A DNA stretch of 41,993 nt from Clostridiales bacterium (GCA_003343625.1 QAKV01000024.1:1-41993); one strand, 5' to 3'. Numbered from the stretch's first letter, positions 1-9,461 are shown. Translations and numbers: made by a program. Notes: generated by a model from the letters alone, not told the origin.

Positions 1-44
1 TCTCTTCTGGACTTGGAAGACTTATTCTTAGGACAGATAGACAT
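1..44 (-). CDS. rpmF: 50S ribosomal protein L32 (N-terminal part, runs off the window)
   Basis: Reading the minus strand from an ATG at 44-42 gives MSICPKNKSSKSRR, which matches the conserved N-terminus of bacterial L32, a small protein of the large ribosomal subunit. Only about 14 codons are inside the window. A strong Shine-Dalgarno (AAGGAGG, about 51-57) overlaps the end of yceD, whose stop lies 2 bp upstream. The yceD-rpmF pair is a widely conserved arrangement, which supports the call despite the short length. Confidence 0.9.
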   Translation of the reverse strand, partial: MSICPKNKSSKSRR

Positions 45-46
45 CG

Positions 47-571
47 TTACACCTCCTTATTCGCGTTAAAGACATCCATAATTGCCGCCATCCTCGGATC
101 AGGAACGAATGTATCGCAGCCGCACGCTCCCGTGTTCAAATCCTTTCCGCAGACAGGGCAGAGCCCCTTGCAGTCAGGATCGCACAATACCTTCATAGGC
201 CAGCTTGTCATAATCTCGTTTTCAATCAGGCGGTCCGTGTCCAGCGAATAACCTTCCATGAAAGCGCTTTGCTCCTCCAGTTCTTCCGAAGAAGCCCTGT
301 CCGGCGCGACTACCTCTCTCGCGATCTGCAAGAGAAACGGATACTCCACTTCTCTAAGGCATCTGTCACAGGGAATTGCCGCCATCAGCTTTCCGGAAAC
401 CTCCGCCAGCGCTTTGCCCGGCGCGGTGTTCATCAGCCGAAGGGAAAATGCAGTGCACTCCCTCACTGGATAGGAAACGCCCTCGTGCTCCACCTGCGTG
501 AATCCGACGGGAATCTCTTTCTCCACAGCCCTGCCTTCGGATGTAAAAACATCTGTTACATTCACTAACAT
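47..571 (-). CDS. yceD: YceD/DUF177 family protein
   Basis: A 174-residue protein of the DUF177 (YceD, B. subtilis YlbN) family, which almost always precedes rpmF; in plants and bacteria the family has been linked to 23S rRNA accumulation. The C-terminal third carries CDPDCKGLCPVCG and a later CGCD, a cysteine cluster typical of the family and probably zinc binding. The start is placed at 571 (MLVNVTDVF): an AGGAG lies just upstream, and the longer open frame to 658 would run through a consensus promoter at 626-654. It sits 2 bp from rpmF, so the two are surely co-transcribed. Family assignment is firm; molecular role is inferred from the family. Confidence 0.9.
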   Translation of the reverse strand: MLVNVTDVFTSEGRAVEKEIPVGFTQVEHEGVSYPVRECTAFSLRLMNTAPGKALAEVSGKLMAAIPCDRCLREVEYPFLLQIAREVVAPDRASSEELEEQSAFMEGYSLDTDRLIENEIMTSWPMKVLCDPDCKGLCPVCGKDLNTGACGCDTFVPDPRMAAIMDVFNANKEV

Positions 572-625
572 GACATACTCCTGACAGTCCGACAAAGTCA
601 TACAGACTCCATCCACACTCAACAA

Positions 626-654
626 ATTATACCCGGCGCTTCCCGGTTTGTCAA
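626..654 (-). promoter_or_regulatory. sigma-A type promoter for yceD-rpmF
   Basis: On the minus strand TTGACA (654-649) is followed after exactly 17 bp by TATAAT (631-626), a perfect consensus pair. The predicted start of transcription near 619 leaves a leader of about 48 nt before yceD. This separates yceD-rpmF from the SGNH gene upstream and argues against the longer yceD start. Confidence 0.85.
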
Positions 655-668
655 CCACTTTTTTGCAC

Positions 669-1658
669 TCACCTGACGATTCCGTGATCCAGCAGAAATT
701 CCTTCCACACCTGATAGTATTTCGCTTTCAGATGGATCTGATCGAAGGTCCAGTCCCCGTACAAATTGCCGCTCTCATCGCATACCACCTCATTGACATC
801 GATATAGAAAATGTCTTTCCTATCTTCCAGGGTGGCGATTTCCACGTTTCGGATGTTGATATTGGTATTGTTGAAAATCGGATCCGAGGCGTTTTTCTCC
901 CCGGCCACCCGCATGATCCCCTGCACGAACAGAATCGCATCCGGCTGAAGCTCCCGGATCCGATAGACGGCCCTGGCATATTCCTCGAAAAAGGATTCCG
1001 GCGTTCCCGTCCCCATCTCGTTGATGCCGATCATCAGGTATATCTTTCCGAACTGATGCCGCTCCAACGCCTGAGTCAGCGTCAGCTTCTCCCCTTCTTC
1101 CCGTATGAACGCCTTTTCCTTCGCGAACAGATCGTACACCGTCAGGGATGTCTGGCAGTAAAATGTAGCCCTGTCTTCGATTCCTCCATATTCCAAAAGC
1201 CCTTGAGTCCTGGAATCCCCGATGAAGAGAGCGTCGTCGAAGTAGTCCTCTTCCACCCGGCAGAATTCATAGGTTTCCGGTTCTTCGTCCACCTCAGACT
1301 GCGTTTCAGCAGCGGTTTCATCCTCCGTTCCGTCCGCAGAGTCCATTGCCGGAATTTCATCCGAACCTGAAATTTCGCTTTCTTCTTCAGGGCGCGAAGC
1401 CGTTTCTCCGGCCTGTTCCCCGGCCGATTCCGCCGGCATCGTTTTGCCCCCCTGGGCCAACGCGCTCTCCACCTCGTCTTCCCAGGGGAAAATTCCCTCT
1501 CTGGCCCCCTGAAAGACCGCTGCCAGAAGCGGCGTAACCGCCGTTTCGCTCCGATATCCGGCATAAACCGTCTCCCTATTCGCCGCTCCCACAACCTCGG
1601 CTGCGATGGCGCTGATCGACAGCAAAAGAAGCAGAGGGCATTTTTTCCAGAATTTCAT
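669..1658 (-). CDS. Membrane-anchored SGNH/GDSL-type protein (partner of the adjacent MBOAT)
   Basis: A 329-residue protein with one N-terminal hydrophobic segment (about residues 6-26), then an acidic, low-complexity linker (about 60-130), then an SGNH hydrolase-like domain. Visible blocks are FIGDSR (nucleophile Ser149), GINEMG (Asn213) and DQIH (Asp306, His309), so the Ser-Asp-His set appears intact. Such proteins commonly pair with MBOAT acyltransferases and finish, or reverse, O-acylation of a cell-surface polymer outside the membrane. The MBOAT gene ends 47 bp upstream on the same strand, which supports the pairing. The acyl acceptor cannot be told from sequence. Start chosen at 1658, with AAGGGTG upstream and the signal anchor following. 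Confidence 0.8.
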   Translation of the reverse strand: MKFWKKCPLLLLLSISAIAAEVVGAANRETVYAGYRSETAVTPLLAAVFQGAREGIFPWEDEVESALAQGGKTMPAESAGEQAGETASRPEEESEISGSDEIPAMDSADGTEDETAAETQSEVDEEPETYEFCRVEEDYFDDALFIGDSRTQGLLEYGGIEDRATFYCQTSLTVYDLFAKEKAFIREEGEKLTLTQALERHQFGKIYLMIGINEMGTGTPESFFEEYARAVYRIRELQPDAILFVQGIMRVAGEKNASDPIFNNTNINIRNVEIATLEDRKDIFYIDVNEVVCDESGNLYGDWTFDQIHLKAKYYQVWKEFLLDHGIVR

Positions 1659-1705
1659 ACGAGCACCCTTCTTTCCCCGAAAGCGTTTTTACGCCTATCC
1701 GCCCT

Positions 1706-3082
1706 TCAGAAGTTCGCATACAGAAACGGATTGTTGGCCGCGTTGGCTATCCGATATACGGCCATCCAGAATAAGACCGCCAGCGCCAGCACGACAGCTG
1801 TATTCCGCCTGTGTTTTTCACACCAGATTCCTGCCGCCGGAATGCTGAACAGCACGGCCGCAGCCAGAGTCGGCGCAAAAATCGAAAATTCTTTTGCAAA
1901 ATCCGCCGGATTCACCGCTTCCCCCACGCCGAAAAAAGGGAATAGCCGAGCGAAATATATGCCGATCTGGGGCAGGGAATCCACCGCGAATACGATCCAG
2001 GTCAGGGGGATCACCAACAGCACATACAGATGAGACAGAATCCTGTGTTCGGCCAGGAAACGTCCCAGCCAAAGCTTCTCCACCACCACCAGGGCGCCCA
2101 GCAAAAGGCCCCAGAGCAGGAAATGAACGCCGTTTCCATGCCAGAATCCGGTCAGCGCCCAGACCAGCAGCAGATTGGCCACGGTTCGTTTCATCCCTTT
2201 ACGGCTTCCTCCCAATGGGATATAGACGTAATCCTTAAACCAGCTTCCCAGGGTCATATGCCATCTTCTGTAAAACTCGCTGACCGAACGGGACGCATAA
2301 GGATAATGAAAGTTTTCGATTACCGGAAATCCTATCATCTGTCCGATTCCCACCGCGATCAGGGAGTACCCCGCGAAATCGAAGTACAGCTGCAGGGAAT
2401 AAGCCGCCATTCCCAGCCAGGCCAGCGGAGTAGAGATACTCTCAAAACCAACTGTCTGCACGTCGTTCCACAAAATGCCGAGTCGATCCGCAATCAGAAC
2501 TTTCGCAGCCAGCCCGGCCACCACCCGTTTGAGTCCGTCCTCCACCCTGGTCAGCCTGTAGGTGTCGCAGGTCAGTCCTTTCCAGGCATCCTCATACCGC
2601 ATGATGGGGCCGGACACAATCTGGGGGAACATGCAAAGATACGTCGCCAGCCGCAAAAAAGACCGTTCTTCCGGAATCCTCTTTCGGTATACATCGACCA
2701 GATAGGAAATGCTTTTAAACGTATAAAAGCTGATCCCCACAGGGAGAAGAAAAGAGGCGTCGAAGGCATTGGAAAGTTTGAAATAGGCCAGCAGCCCCGC
2801 GTTGCAGGAGACGGCTGCCGCCAGCCATTTCCCCGATCCCCCGCTCACGCCGCGTCCGAACAGATAATTCACCAGCGCCATTCCCAAAAGCAACAACACA
2901 TATTTCGGATCCCCGAGGGCGTATAGCACAACGCTGAAAGAGAACAGGGCAAAGGGCTTGAATCGGTTCGGCACGAGAAAGAAAACGAGCAAAAAAAACG
3001 GCAGATACCGAAACAAAAACTCCAGGCTGCTAAATACCAGAGTATTCAACCCTGTCAGTTTTTCCATTCCGATCCCTGCCAT
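1706..3082 (-). CDS. MBOAT family membrane-bound O-acyltransferase (AlgI/DltB-like)
   Basis: A 458-residue polytopic membrane protein with many hydrophobic segments along its whole length. It carries the AlgI/DltB-type signatures: RRWHMTLGSWFKDYVYIPLGG in the middle and GFWHGNGVHFLLWG further on, which contains the invariant catalytic histidine of MBOATs. The family moves acyl groups (often acetyl) across the membrane onto polysaccharides or teichoic acids. It lies between ackA (64 bp upstream) and the SGNH-type gene (47 bp downstream) on the same strand, so the three could share a transcript. No dltA or dltC homologue is visible, so a D-alanylation role is not supported. Met1 or Met6 could be the start; AAGGAG stands about 12 nt before Met1. 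Confidence 0.88.
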   Translation of the reverse strand: MAGIGMEKLTGLNTLVFSSLEFLFRYLPFFLLVFFLVPNRFKPFALFSFSVVLYALGDPKYVLLLLGMALVNYLFGRGVSGGSGKWLAAAVSCNAGLLAYFKLSNAFDASFLLPVGISFYTFKSISYLVDVYRKRIPEERSFLRLATYLCMFPQIVSGPIMRYEDAWKGLTCDTYRLTRVEDGLKRVVAGLAAKVLIADRLGILWNDVQTVGFESISTPLAWLGMAAYSLQLYFDFAGYSLIAVGIGQMIGFPVIENFHYPYASRSVSEFYRRWHMTLGSWFKDYVYIPLGGSRKGMKRTVANLLLVWALTGFWHGNGVHFLLWGLLLGALVVVEKLWLGRFLAEHRILSHLYVLLVIPLTWIVFAVDSLPQIGIYFARLFPFFGVGEAVNPADFAKEFSIFAPTLAAAVLFSIPAAGIWCEKHRRNTAVVLALAVLFWMAVYRIANAANNPFLYANF

Positions 3083-3146
3083 TTTCCTGTCCGCTCCTTT
3101 TTTCTCATCCGGCCGCCGCTCCAGAGCGGCCCTGTAGCAGACGGCC

Positions 3147-4349
3147 CTATTTCACGAGCGCATATGTCTGCCTTGCAATCGCCAGTTCTTCATTTGTCGG
3201 AATCACCAGCACTTTCGTCGCGGACTCAGGGGTGGAGATGATCACATCCTCGCCCCGCTTCGCATTCGCTTCTTCATCCAGCGCGATGCCCAGATACCCC
3301 AGGTAATCCCCGCAGATCATGGTTCGCATGACGGGGCTGTTTTCCCCAACCCCGGCTGTGAAGCAGACGGCGTCCACGCCGTTCATGGCCGCAGCATACG
3401 CGCCGATGTACTTGGCTGTGCGCAGCGCATAGGCCTTCAGCGCGCGCCCCGCCTTCGGATTCCCCTCCTTCTCCCAGGCTTCTTCCAGATCCCTGAAATC
3501 GGAGGAAAAACCGTCCGAGAGCCCCAGCACTCCGGATTCCTTATTCAGCATATTCGTAATCTCTTCGATGGATTTTCCTTCCTTATGGGCGATGAACTCG
3601 ATCACCGCAGGATCCACATCGCCGCTCCGCGTGCCCATAATCAGGCCTTCCAGCGGGGTGAGCCCCATGGAAGTATCCACGCATTTGCCGTATTTCACGG
3701 CGGAAACGGACGCACCGTTTCCCAGATGGCACACGATGATCTTCAGCTCTTCCACCGGCCTGCCCAGCACAGCAGCCGCCCGTTTGGAAACATAATCATG
3801 GCTGGTGCCGTGAAATCCGTATCTTCTGATCCGGTACTGTTCATAGTACCGATAAGGGATTCCATACAGATACGCCTCCTCCGGCATGGTCTGATGAAAT
3901 GCCGTGTCGAAAACCGCCACCATGGGAACGCCGGGCATCAGCGCTTCACAGGCCCGGATCCCGATCAGGTTCGCCGGGTTGTGCAGCGGCGCCAGATCGC
4001 TGCATGCAGCGATCTCATTTTCCACTTCGGGAGTGATCCGCGTCGCCCCCGAAAAATTTTCCCCGCCGTGTACGATCCGATGCCCCACCGCTCCGATCTC
4101 CGACAGATCCCTCACCACCCCTGTTTCCGGATCCGTCAGAACGTCCAGCATCAGGCGGATCGCCTCCCGATGATCCGCCATGGGCACCTGTTTCTTTTGC
4201 TTACTCCTGCCGGCCGGCGTAAAGCTGATCTGGCTTCCGCCGATTCCGATCCTTTCGCATAATCCCTTCGCGATCAACTCTTCCGTTTCCGCATCGATGA
4301 GCTGGAACTTCAGAGAAGAGCTGCCGCTGTTGATAACCAGAATATTCAT
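3147..4349 (-). CDS. ackA: Acetate kinase
   Basis: Makes acetate and ATP from acetyl phosphate and ADP, the last step of the Pta-AckA fermentation branch in the cytoplasm. The 400-residue length is normal. Seen: N-terminal NSGSSSLKFQL phosphate-binding loop, VGHRIVHGGENF, FHGTSHDYV and CHLGNGASVSAV, all hallmarks of the acetokinase family. The start at 4349 (MNILVINSG) is preferred over an ATG four codons upstream because GAAGGA is well spaced only for the former. pta lies 60 bp upstream, and the two form a standard operon. Confidence 0.97.
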   Translation of the reverse strand: MNILVINSGSSSLKFQLIDAETEELIAKGLCERIGIGGSQISFTPAGRSKQKKQVPMADHREAIRLMLDVLTDPETGVVRDLSEIGAVGHRIVHGGENFSGATRITPEVENEIAACSDLAPLHNPANLIGIRACEALMPGVPMVAVFDTAFHQTMPEEAYLYGIPYRYYEQYRIRRYGFHGTSHDYVSKRAAAVLGRPVEELKIIVCHLGNGASVSAVKYGKCVDTSMGLTPLEGLIMGTRSGDVDPAVIEFIAHKEGKSIEEITNMLNKESGVLGLSDGFSSDFRDLEEAWEKEGNPKAGRALKAYALRTAKYIGAYAAAMNGVDAVCFTAGVGENSPVMRTMICGDYLGYLGIALDEEANAKRGEDVIISTPESATKVLVIPTNEELAIARQTYALVK

Positions 4350-4409
4350 TTTTAACCCCATCCTTCTCGCTTTTTGCTTTCTGTCCCAATCACAACATCT
4401 TAACAGCGT

Positions 4410-5411
4410 TTACAGCAACTGTGCCTGCACTGCTGTCAACGCCACCACCCCGACGATATCCTCCCACGAGCAGCCTCTGGAAAGATCGTTCACCGGCTTG
4501 GCGATCCCCTGCAGCATAGGCCCGTACGCCTCCGCCTTCGCCAGCCGCTGTACCAGCTTATATCCGATATTCCCGCAGTCCAGATTCGGGAAAATCAGGA
4601 CGTTGGCCTTGCCAGCCACTTCGCTGCCGGGCGCTTTGGATTTGGCCACCTGAGGGACGAGGGCCGCGTCCGTCTGCAGTTCCCCGTCCAGCGTCAACCC
4701 CGGATACTGCTCGTGGGCGATCTCCACGGCGCGCACCACCTTATCCACCAGCGGATGCTTCGCACTCCCTTTGGTGGAATGGGACAGCATGGCGATGATA
4801 GGCTTGGCGCCTACCAGGTTCTTGAAGCTCTTGGCGCTGGTATCCGCGATAGCCGCCAGTTCCTCCGAAGTAGGATCCTGATTCAGGCCGCAGTCCGCGA
4901 ACAGAAAGGTGCCGTTTTCTCCGTATTCGCAGTTGGGCACATCCAGGATGAAGAAACCGGACACCAGCTTCACGCCAGGCGCGGTCTTTAAAATCTGCAG
5001 CGCAGGGCGCAGGGTATCCGCCGTCGCATGGCAGGCTCCCGCCACCATGCCGTCCGCATCGTTGGCTTTGACCATGATCACACCGAAGGTCAGATTGTCG
5101 CTTAAGAGGATTTCCCTTGCCTTCTCCGGCGTCATTCCCTTATGTTTTCTCGTCTCATATAAAAGCTGCACATATTCATCCAGCTTGTCGCACGCATGGG
5201 GATCCACCACTTTGACGCCCGTCAGATCCACTTCCAGCCATCCCGCGCCGTCCATGATCTTCTCCTCGTTGCCCACCATGATGATGTCCGCGATTCCCTC
5301 TTCCAGAATATGCGCCGCCGCAATCAGCGTTCTCTTGTCGTTGGTCTCCGGCAAAACGATCGTTTTTTTGTCAGCTCTCGCTTTTTCTTTAATAATGTCG
5401 ATATAAGACAT
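4410..5411 (-). CDS. pta: Phosphate acetyltransferase
   Basis: Converts acetyl-CoA and phosphate to acetyl phosphate and CoA, feeding AckA for ATP production. At 333 residues it is the short, single-domain form of Bacillota. Typical blocks include VLPETNDKRTLIAA near the N-terminus and a C-terminal region with DGELQTDAALVP and VLIFPNLDCGNIGYK. The start at 5411 (MSYIDIIKEK) follows AAAGGAG; the 18 codons upstream in the open frame lie in the leader. A good promoter at 5474-5501 drives pta-ackA and perhaps the acylation genes beyond. Confidence 0.97.
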   Translation of the reverse strand: MSYIDIIKEKARADKKTIVLPETNDKRTLIAAAHILEEGIADIIMVGNEEKIMDGAGWLEVDLTGVKVVDPHACDKLDEYVQLLYETRKHKGMTPEKAREILLSDNLTFGVIMVKANDADGMVAGACHATADTLRPALQILKTAPGVKLVSGFFILDVPNCEYGENGTFLFADCGLNQDPTSEELAAIADTSAKSFKNLVGAKPIIAMLSHSTKGSAKHPLVDKVVRAVEIAHEQYPGLTLDGELQTDAALVPQVAKSKAPGSEVAGKANVLIFPNLDCGNIGYKLVQRLAKAEAYGPMLQGIAKPVNDLSRGCSWEDIVGVVALTAVQAQLL

Positions 5412-5473
5412 ACCCCTTGTACTCCTTTCAAACCTTCTCTGACGCCTCAATGCGCCGCTTTGCAACTATATAA

Positions 5474-5501
5474 ATTATACCATTTTCATGCGTGTATACA
5501 A
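5474..5501 (-). promoter_or_regulatory. Promoter for pta-ackA
   Basis: On the minus strand TTGTAT (5501-5496), 16 bp, then a perfect TATAAT (5479-5474). It points into pta with a leader of about 55 nt and lies back to back with the tmcAL promoter. Confidence 0.75.
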
Positions 5502-5544
5502 GGAGTTTTTCGCGAAATTCTTGTACAAAATCAGGCACACTGCA

Positions 5545-5574
5545 TTGCATTTTCCCCGGACGACGTGCTATGAT
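5545..5574 (+). promoter_or_regulatory. Promoter for tmcAL
   Basis: TTGCAT (5545-5550), 18 bp, TATGAT (5569-5574), about 45 bp before the tmcAL start. It has one or two mismatches to the sigma-A consensus in each box. Confidence 0.65.
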
Positions 5575-5618
5575 TTTCAGCGACAAAGAGATTCGATTTC
5601 GCATTCAGGGAGGCGCTC

Positions 5619-6899
5619 ATGAAAACCGCAGGCATCATCGTCGAATATAATCCGTTCCATAACGGCCATCTATATCATCTTCAGCGCGCCCGGGAAATCG
5701 CGGGCGCGGATTATATCGTGGCGGTGATGAGCGGCGATTTCGTCCAGCGGGGGGAGCCCTCCCTTCTGGATAAATATGTCCGGGCCAGAATGGCCCTTCT
5801 GTGTGGGGCGGACCTCGTGCTGGAGCTGCCCGTGCCCTTTGCGACCGGCAGCGCCGGGGACTTCGCCGCCGGCGCCGTGTCGCTGCTCGATAAACTCGGC
5901 GTGGTAGATGCGCTGTGTTTCGGAAGCGAGTGCGGGCGCATGGAACCTCTGCTTTCCCTGGCCAGACTCCTGGCCGCAGAGCCTCTTTCCTTTTCCCATA
6001 CGCTGAAGCAGGGGCTCAGGCAGGGGCTCTCCTATCCGCAGGCCCGCGCCCGCGCCCTCTTTTCCCTTTCGGATGCCCGGGATCTCCCCCTGCTATCCTC
6101 CCCCAACAACATTCTGGGGTTGGAATACTGCATCGCCCTGTTGCGGAGGAACAGCGCAATCCGCCCCGTCACCCTTCCCCGCCGCGGCAACGGCTACCAC
6201 GATCCCGACCTGACAGACGGAGGGAAGGGCGCAGCATTTTCCTCTGCTTTCGCAATCCGACGGGCTCTCCGCACCTTTTTGTCAGGCGAAAAAAAAGATC
6301 CTTCGCTTTCGGATCCCTTCTCCTGGCTGCTATCTTCCGTTCCGGAAGCCCTCCACCCGCTGTGGCGGACGCTCCTCGGCGAAAACCGCTTTTTGTTTTC
6401 CGCTGATTTTACGCCTTTCCTGAAATACCGGATCCTCTGCGGCGCTTCTTCCGGCTTTTCCTCCTGCGCCGACGTTTCCCGGGAGCTCTCCGGCAAGCTG
6501 CAGAAGATCGGAACCGAGTTTCTGGACTGGGACGACCTGTGCCGCCGCCTGAAGACGAAGGAGCTGACTTACACGCGGATCAGCCGCGCCCTGTGCCACA
6601 TCCTTCTGTCCATCGGGCAGGATGATCTGATGCGGGCCAGAGCGGCGGATTTCGTCCCCTACGCCCGCATCCTGGGTCTGCGCCGTTCGGCCACAGAGCT
6701 GCTGTCCTCCATCAAGAAAAACAGCAGCATCCCTCTCATCGCCAAACTGGCGGACGCCCCCAGGCAACTTTCCCATGAAGCTCTCGCTCTCCTGCAGTCG
6801 GATATCCTGGCTGCGGATCTCTACGAAAACACCCTGGCCCTCCGCTCCCGGACTATCCCGGTCAGCGAATACCGCAAACAGTTTCCCATCCTGCCCTGA
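5619..6899 (+). CDS. tmcAL: tRNA(Met) cytidine acetate ligase (TmcAL, YlbM)
   Basis: A 426-residue nucleotidyltransferase-fold enzyme. In B. subtilis TmcAL uses acetate and ATP to make N4-acetylcytidine at the wobble position of elongator tRNA-Met. The N-terminal VEYNPFHNGHLYHL contains the HxGH-type ATP-binding motif. VMSGDFVQRGEPS and LELPVPFATGSAGDFA are characteristic of the family. AGGGAGG precedes the ATG. It is divergent from pta-ackA, which makes acetate, its substrate; the TmcAL/YceD/RpmF neighbourhood is a conserved one. It converges with mrp with only 9 bp between the stops and no visible terminator. Confidence 0.93.
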   Translation: MKTAGIIVEYNPFHNGHLYHLQRAREIAGADYIVAVMSGDFVQRGEPSLLDKYVRARMALLCGADLVLELPVPFATGSAGDFAAGAVSLLDKLGVVDALCFGSECGRMEPLLSLARLLAAEPLSFSHTLKQGLRQGLSYPQARARALFSLSDARDLPLLSSPNNILGLEYCIALLRRNSAIRPVTLPRRGNGYHDPDLTDGGKGAAFSSAFAIRRALRTFLSGEKKDPSLSDPFSWLLSSVPEALHPLWRTLLGENRFLFSADFTPFLKYRILCGASSGFSSCADVSRELSGKLQKIGTEFLDWDDLCRRLKTKELTYTRISRALCHILLSIGQDDLMRARAADFVPYARILGLRRSATELLSSIKKNSSIPLIAKLADAPRQLSHEALALLQSDILAADLYENTLALRSRTIPVSEYRKQFPILP

Positions 6900-6908
6900 T
6901 GCAGGAAT

Positions 6909-7739
6909 TTACAGAAGGGCGGGCAGCGCCGTCGCGATGTCGTACAGCCACTTTTCCGGAACTTCTTCTACCTGACCGCCGTCGCACAGCCGCGCCACTT
7001 CGGGATCCATCGGGATCCTCGCCAATGCCGGAATGCGGTACCGGGCCGCCAGCTCCTCTACCCGGCTTTTTCCGAAGATCTCGTGCCGCTCATGGCAGGA
7101 AGGGCATTCGTACCAGGACATATTTTCCACGATGCCCAATACCGGAACGTTCATCATTTCCGCCATCTTCACCGCTTTTTCCACGATCATCTCCACCAGT
7201 TCCTGGGGAGAGGTGACGACAACGATACCGTCCACCGGCAGGGACTGGAACACGGTCAGCGGTACATCTCCCGTCCCGGGAGGCATATCCACGAACATAT
7301 AGTCCACATCCTGCCAGAGCACATCCGTCCAGAACTGCTTCACCACGCCGGCGATCACCGGCCCCCTCCAGATCACCGGGTCCGTATCGTCATCCAGCAT
7401 CATGTTCACGGACATCGTCTGAATTCCCGTCTTCGTCACCGCAGGCAGAATCGCCTCTTCCGTGGCGTAAGCGTGTTCGGTGACGCCGAACAACTTCGGG
7501 ATGGATGGCCCCGTGATATCCGCATCCAACACCGCTGCGCGAAATCCTTCCCGCTGCATCCGCACGGCCAGAAGGGAAGTCACCAGGGACTTGCCAACCC
7601 CTCCCTTGCCGCTGATGACGCCGATCACCCGGCGCACCTTCGCCTTATCGTGCAGCTTTTCCTTTTCCAGAAACGCCTCCGTGCGCTCGCTGCATTCGCT
7701 GGCGCATTCCGAACAGTTATGAGAACAGTTTTCGCTCAT
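6909..7739 (-). CDS. mrp: Mrp/NBP35 family P-loop ATPase (Fe-S carrier type)
   Basis: A 276-residue ATPase of the Mrp/ApbC family, which holds and passes on [4Fe-4S] clusters. After a cysteine-rich N-terminus (CSHNCSECASEC, residues about 5-16) comes the deviant Walker A GKGGVGKS, the switch DADITGPSIPK, VDMPPGTGD, and near residue 215 the CPSC pair that bridges a cluster between two subunits. The extra N-terminal cysteines recall NBP35-type proteins and may hold a second metal site; this is inference. GGAGG precedes the ATG. It is the last gene of the minus-strand run from the zinc-finger gene and polA. Confidence 0.92.
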   Translation of the reverse strand: MSENCSHNCSECASECSERTEAFLEKEKLHDKAKVRRVIGVISGKGGVGKSLVTSLLAVRMQREGFRAAVLDADITGPSIPKLFGVTEHAYATEEAILPAVTKTGIQTMSVNMMLDDDTDPVIWRGPVIAGVVKQFWTDVLWQDVDYMFVDMPPGTGDVPLTVFQSLPVDGIVVVTSPQELVEMIVEKAVKMAEMMNVPVLGIVENMSWYECPSCHERHEIFGKSRVEELAARYRIPALARIPMDPEVARLCDGGQVEEVPEKWLYDIATALPALL

Positions 7740-7770
7740 CCGTCTATTTCCTCCGCTTTCCTCTCTCGTA

Positions 7771-9135
7771 TCAGTTTTTAAAGCTATGGATCGGCGCCGG
7801 GATCCGGCCTCCCCGATTCACAAACGCATCACAGCCAAAAGGGTTCACCGGCATGATCGGCGCATATCCCAGCAGGCCGCCGAACTCCACCGTTTCCCCC
7901 ACGCCTTTGCCCGCCACCGGGATCAGGCGCACCGCCGTCGTTTTCTGGTTCACCATGCCGATCGCCATTTCGTCGGCGATAATGCCGGAAATGGTGGTGG
8001 CTTTCGTATCCCCCGGGATGGCGATCATATCGAGGCCCACAGAACAGACACAGGTCATGGCCTCCAGCTTCTCCAGCGTCATAGCCCCGGCCGTCACCGC
8101 ATCGATCATCCCCTGATCCTCGCTCACCGGAATGAACGCGCCGCTTAACCCCCCGACATAGGAGGAGGCCATAACGCCGCCTTTTTTCACCTGATCGTTG
8201 AGCAATGCCAGCGCCGCCGTGGTTCCGGGCGCGCCCGCCCGCTCCAGGCCGATCTCGCACAGAATATCCGCCACGCTGTCCCCCACGGCCGGGGTAGGCG
8301 CCAGGGACAAATCCACGATGCCGAAAGGAACGCCCAGTCTCCGGGAAGCTTCCTTCGCCACCAGCTGCCCCACCCGCGTCACCTTAAAGGCCGTTTTCTT
8401 AATGGTTTCGCACAGCACTTCAAAATCCTGTCCGCGCACTTTCTCCAGAGCGGTCTTGACCACGCCGGGGCCGCTGACGCCAACATGGATCACGCGATCG
8501 CCTTCCGTCACGCCGTGAAACGCGCCCGCCATAAACGGATTGTCGTCCGGAGCATTGCAGAATACCACCAGTTTTGCGCAGCCCAGGGAGTCGGACTCCT
8601 TCGTATATTCCGCCGTTTCCTTGATCACTTCCCCCATCAGCTTTACCGCATCCATGTCGATGCCGCAGCGGGTGGATCCCACGTTTACGGAGCTGCACAC
8701 CCTCTCCGTTCGGGAAAGGGCGAGAGGAATGGAGCGGATGAGCAGTTCATCCGCAGACGTCATTCCCTTGCTGACCACAGCGGAATAACCTCCGATAAAA
8801 TTGACGCCCACTTCCCGGGCCGCACGATCCAACACGCCGGCGATGCGGGCGAAATCCTCTTTCGTGCGACAGGCCGCGCCCCCTACCAGGGCGATGGGAG
8901 TCACGGAAATCCTCTTGTTAACGATGGGAACGCCGAACTCCTGCGCGATCTCCTCCCCCGTACGAACCAGATCCCTGGCGGACTCCGTTATCTTTTTGTA
9001 TATTTTTTCCTCACAGGCGGCCAGATCGGCATCGATGCAGTCCAGCAGGCTGATCCCCATGGTGATGGTACGGACATCCAGATTTTCCTTTTCCACCATC
9101 TGATTGGTTTCGTTGACTTCGTATCTGTTGATCAT
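7771..9135 (-). CDS. UPF0210 (PFL family) protein
   Basis: A 454-residue protein of the UPF0210 / DUF711 family, with glycine-rich stretches such as [15 protein letters not shown] and [20 protein letters not shown]. The family's biochemical function is not established. It nearly always follows the small ACT protein UPF0237, exactly as here with a 10-bp gap, which suggests an amino-acid-sensing pair. AAGGAGG precedes the ATG at 9135. Nothing looks broken. Confidence 0.9.
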   Translation of the reverse strand: MINRYEVNETNQMVEKENLDVRTITMGISLLDCIDADLAACEEKIYKKITESARDLVRTGEEIAQEFGVPIVNKRISVTPIALVGGAACRTKEDFARIAGVLDRAAREVGVNFIGGYSAVVSKGMTSADELLIRSIPLALSRTERVCSSVNVGSTRCGIDMDAVKLMGEVIKETAEYTKESDSLGCAKLVVFCNAPDDNPFMAGAFHGVTEGDRVIHVGVSGPGVVKTALEKVRGQDFEVLCETIKKTAFKVTRVGQLVAKEASRRLGVPFGIVDLSLAPTPAVGDSVADILCEIGLERAGAPGTTAALALLNDQVKKGGVMASSYVGGLSGAFIPVSEDQGMIDAVTAGAMTLEKLEAMTCVCSVGLDMIAIPGDTKATTISGIIADEMAIGMVNQKTTAVRLIPVAGKGVGETVEFGGLLGYAPIMPVNPFGCDAFVNRGGRIPAPIHSFKN

Positions 9136-9145
9136 GACGCCTCCT

Positions 9146-9418
9146 TCAGATTCTGTGCATCTGCGCGAAAATCTCCTCGCGCTGGCATTTGATCACCACG
9201 CCGATCTGCTCTCCCAGTTTCGTCAGCTCGTCGGAAATGGTACCGAAGGGCTTTTCGGTATGATTCATATCCACGATCATCATCATGTTGAAATATTCCT
9301 GGACGATGGTCTGCGAAATATCGAGGATATTGATCTGGTTCTCCGCCAGATAGGTGCACACCTTCGCGATGATGCCCACCGTGTCATGTCCCACTACCGT
9401 TATAATCGTTCTTTTCAT
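9146..9418 (-). CDS. UPF0237 ACT-domain protein
   Basis: A 90-residue stand-alone ACT domain ([20 protein letters not shown]), the ligand-binding fold that usually binds amino acids. The start at 9418 has GGAGGA in good position; six further codons upstream are open but less likely. It precedes the UPF0210 gene by 10 bp, a conserved pair of unknown function. Confidence 0.9.
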   Translation of the reverse strand: MKRTIITVVGHDTVGIIAKVCTYLAENQINILDISQTIVQEYFNMMMIVDMNHTEKPFGTISDELTKLGEQIGVVIKCQREEIFAQMHRI

Positions 9419-9461
9419 CTTTTCCTCCATTCCCAATGCTGCCCGGCAGCCGTTCTTTTTC

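Noticed and set aside
572..658. Longer yceD start at 658
   Set aside because: The extension would contain the consensus promoter at 626-654, and a better Shine-Dalgarno serves the start at 571.
6900..6908. Terminator between the converging tmcAL and mrp genes
   Set aside because: Only 9 bp separate the stops and no stem with a T run is visible there or just inside either gene end.
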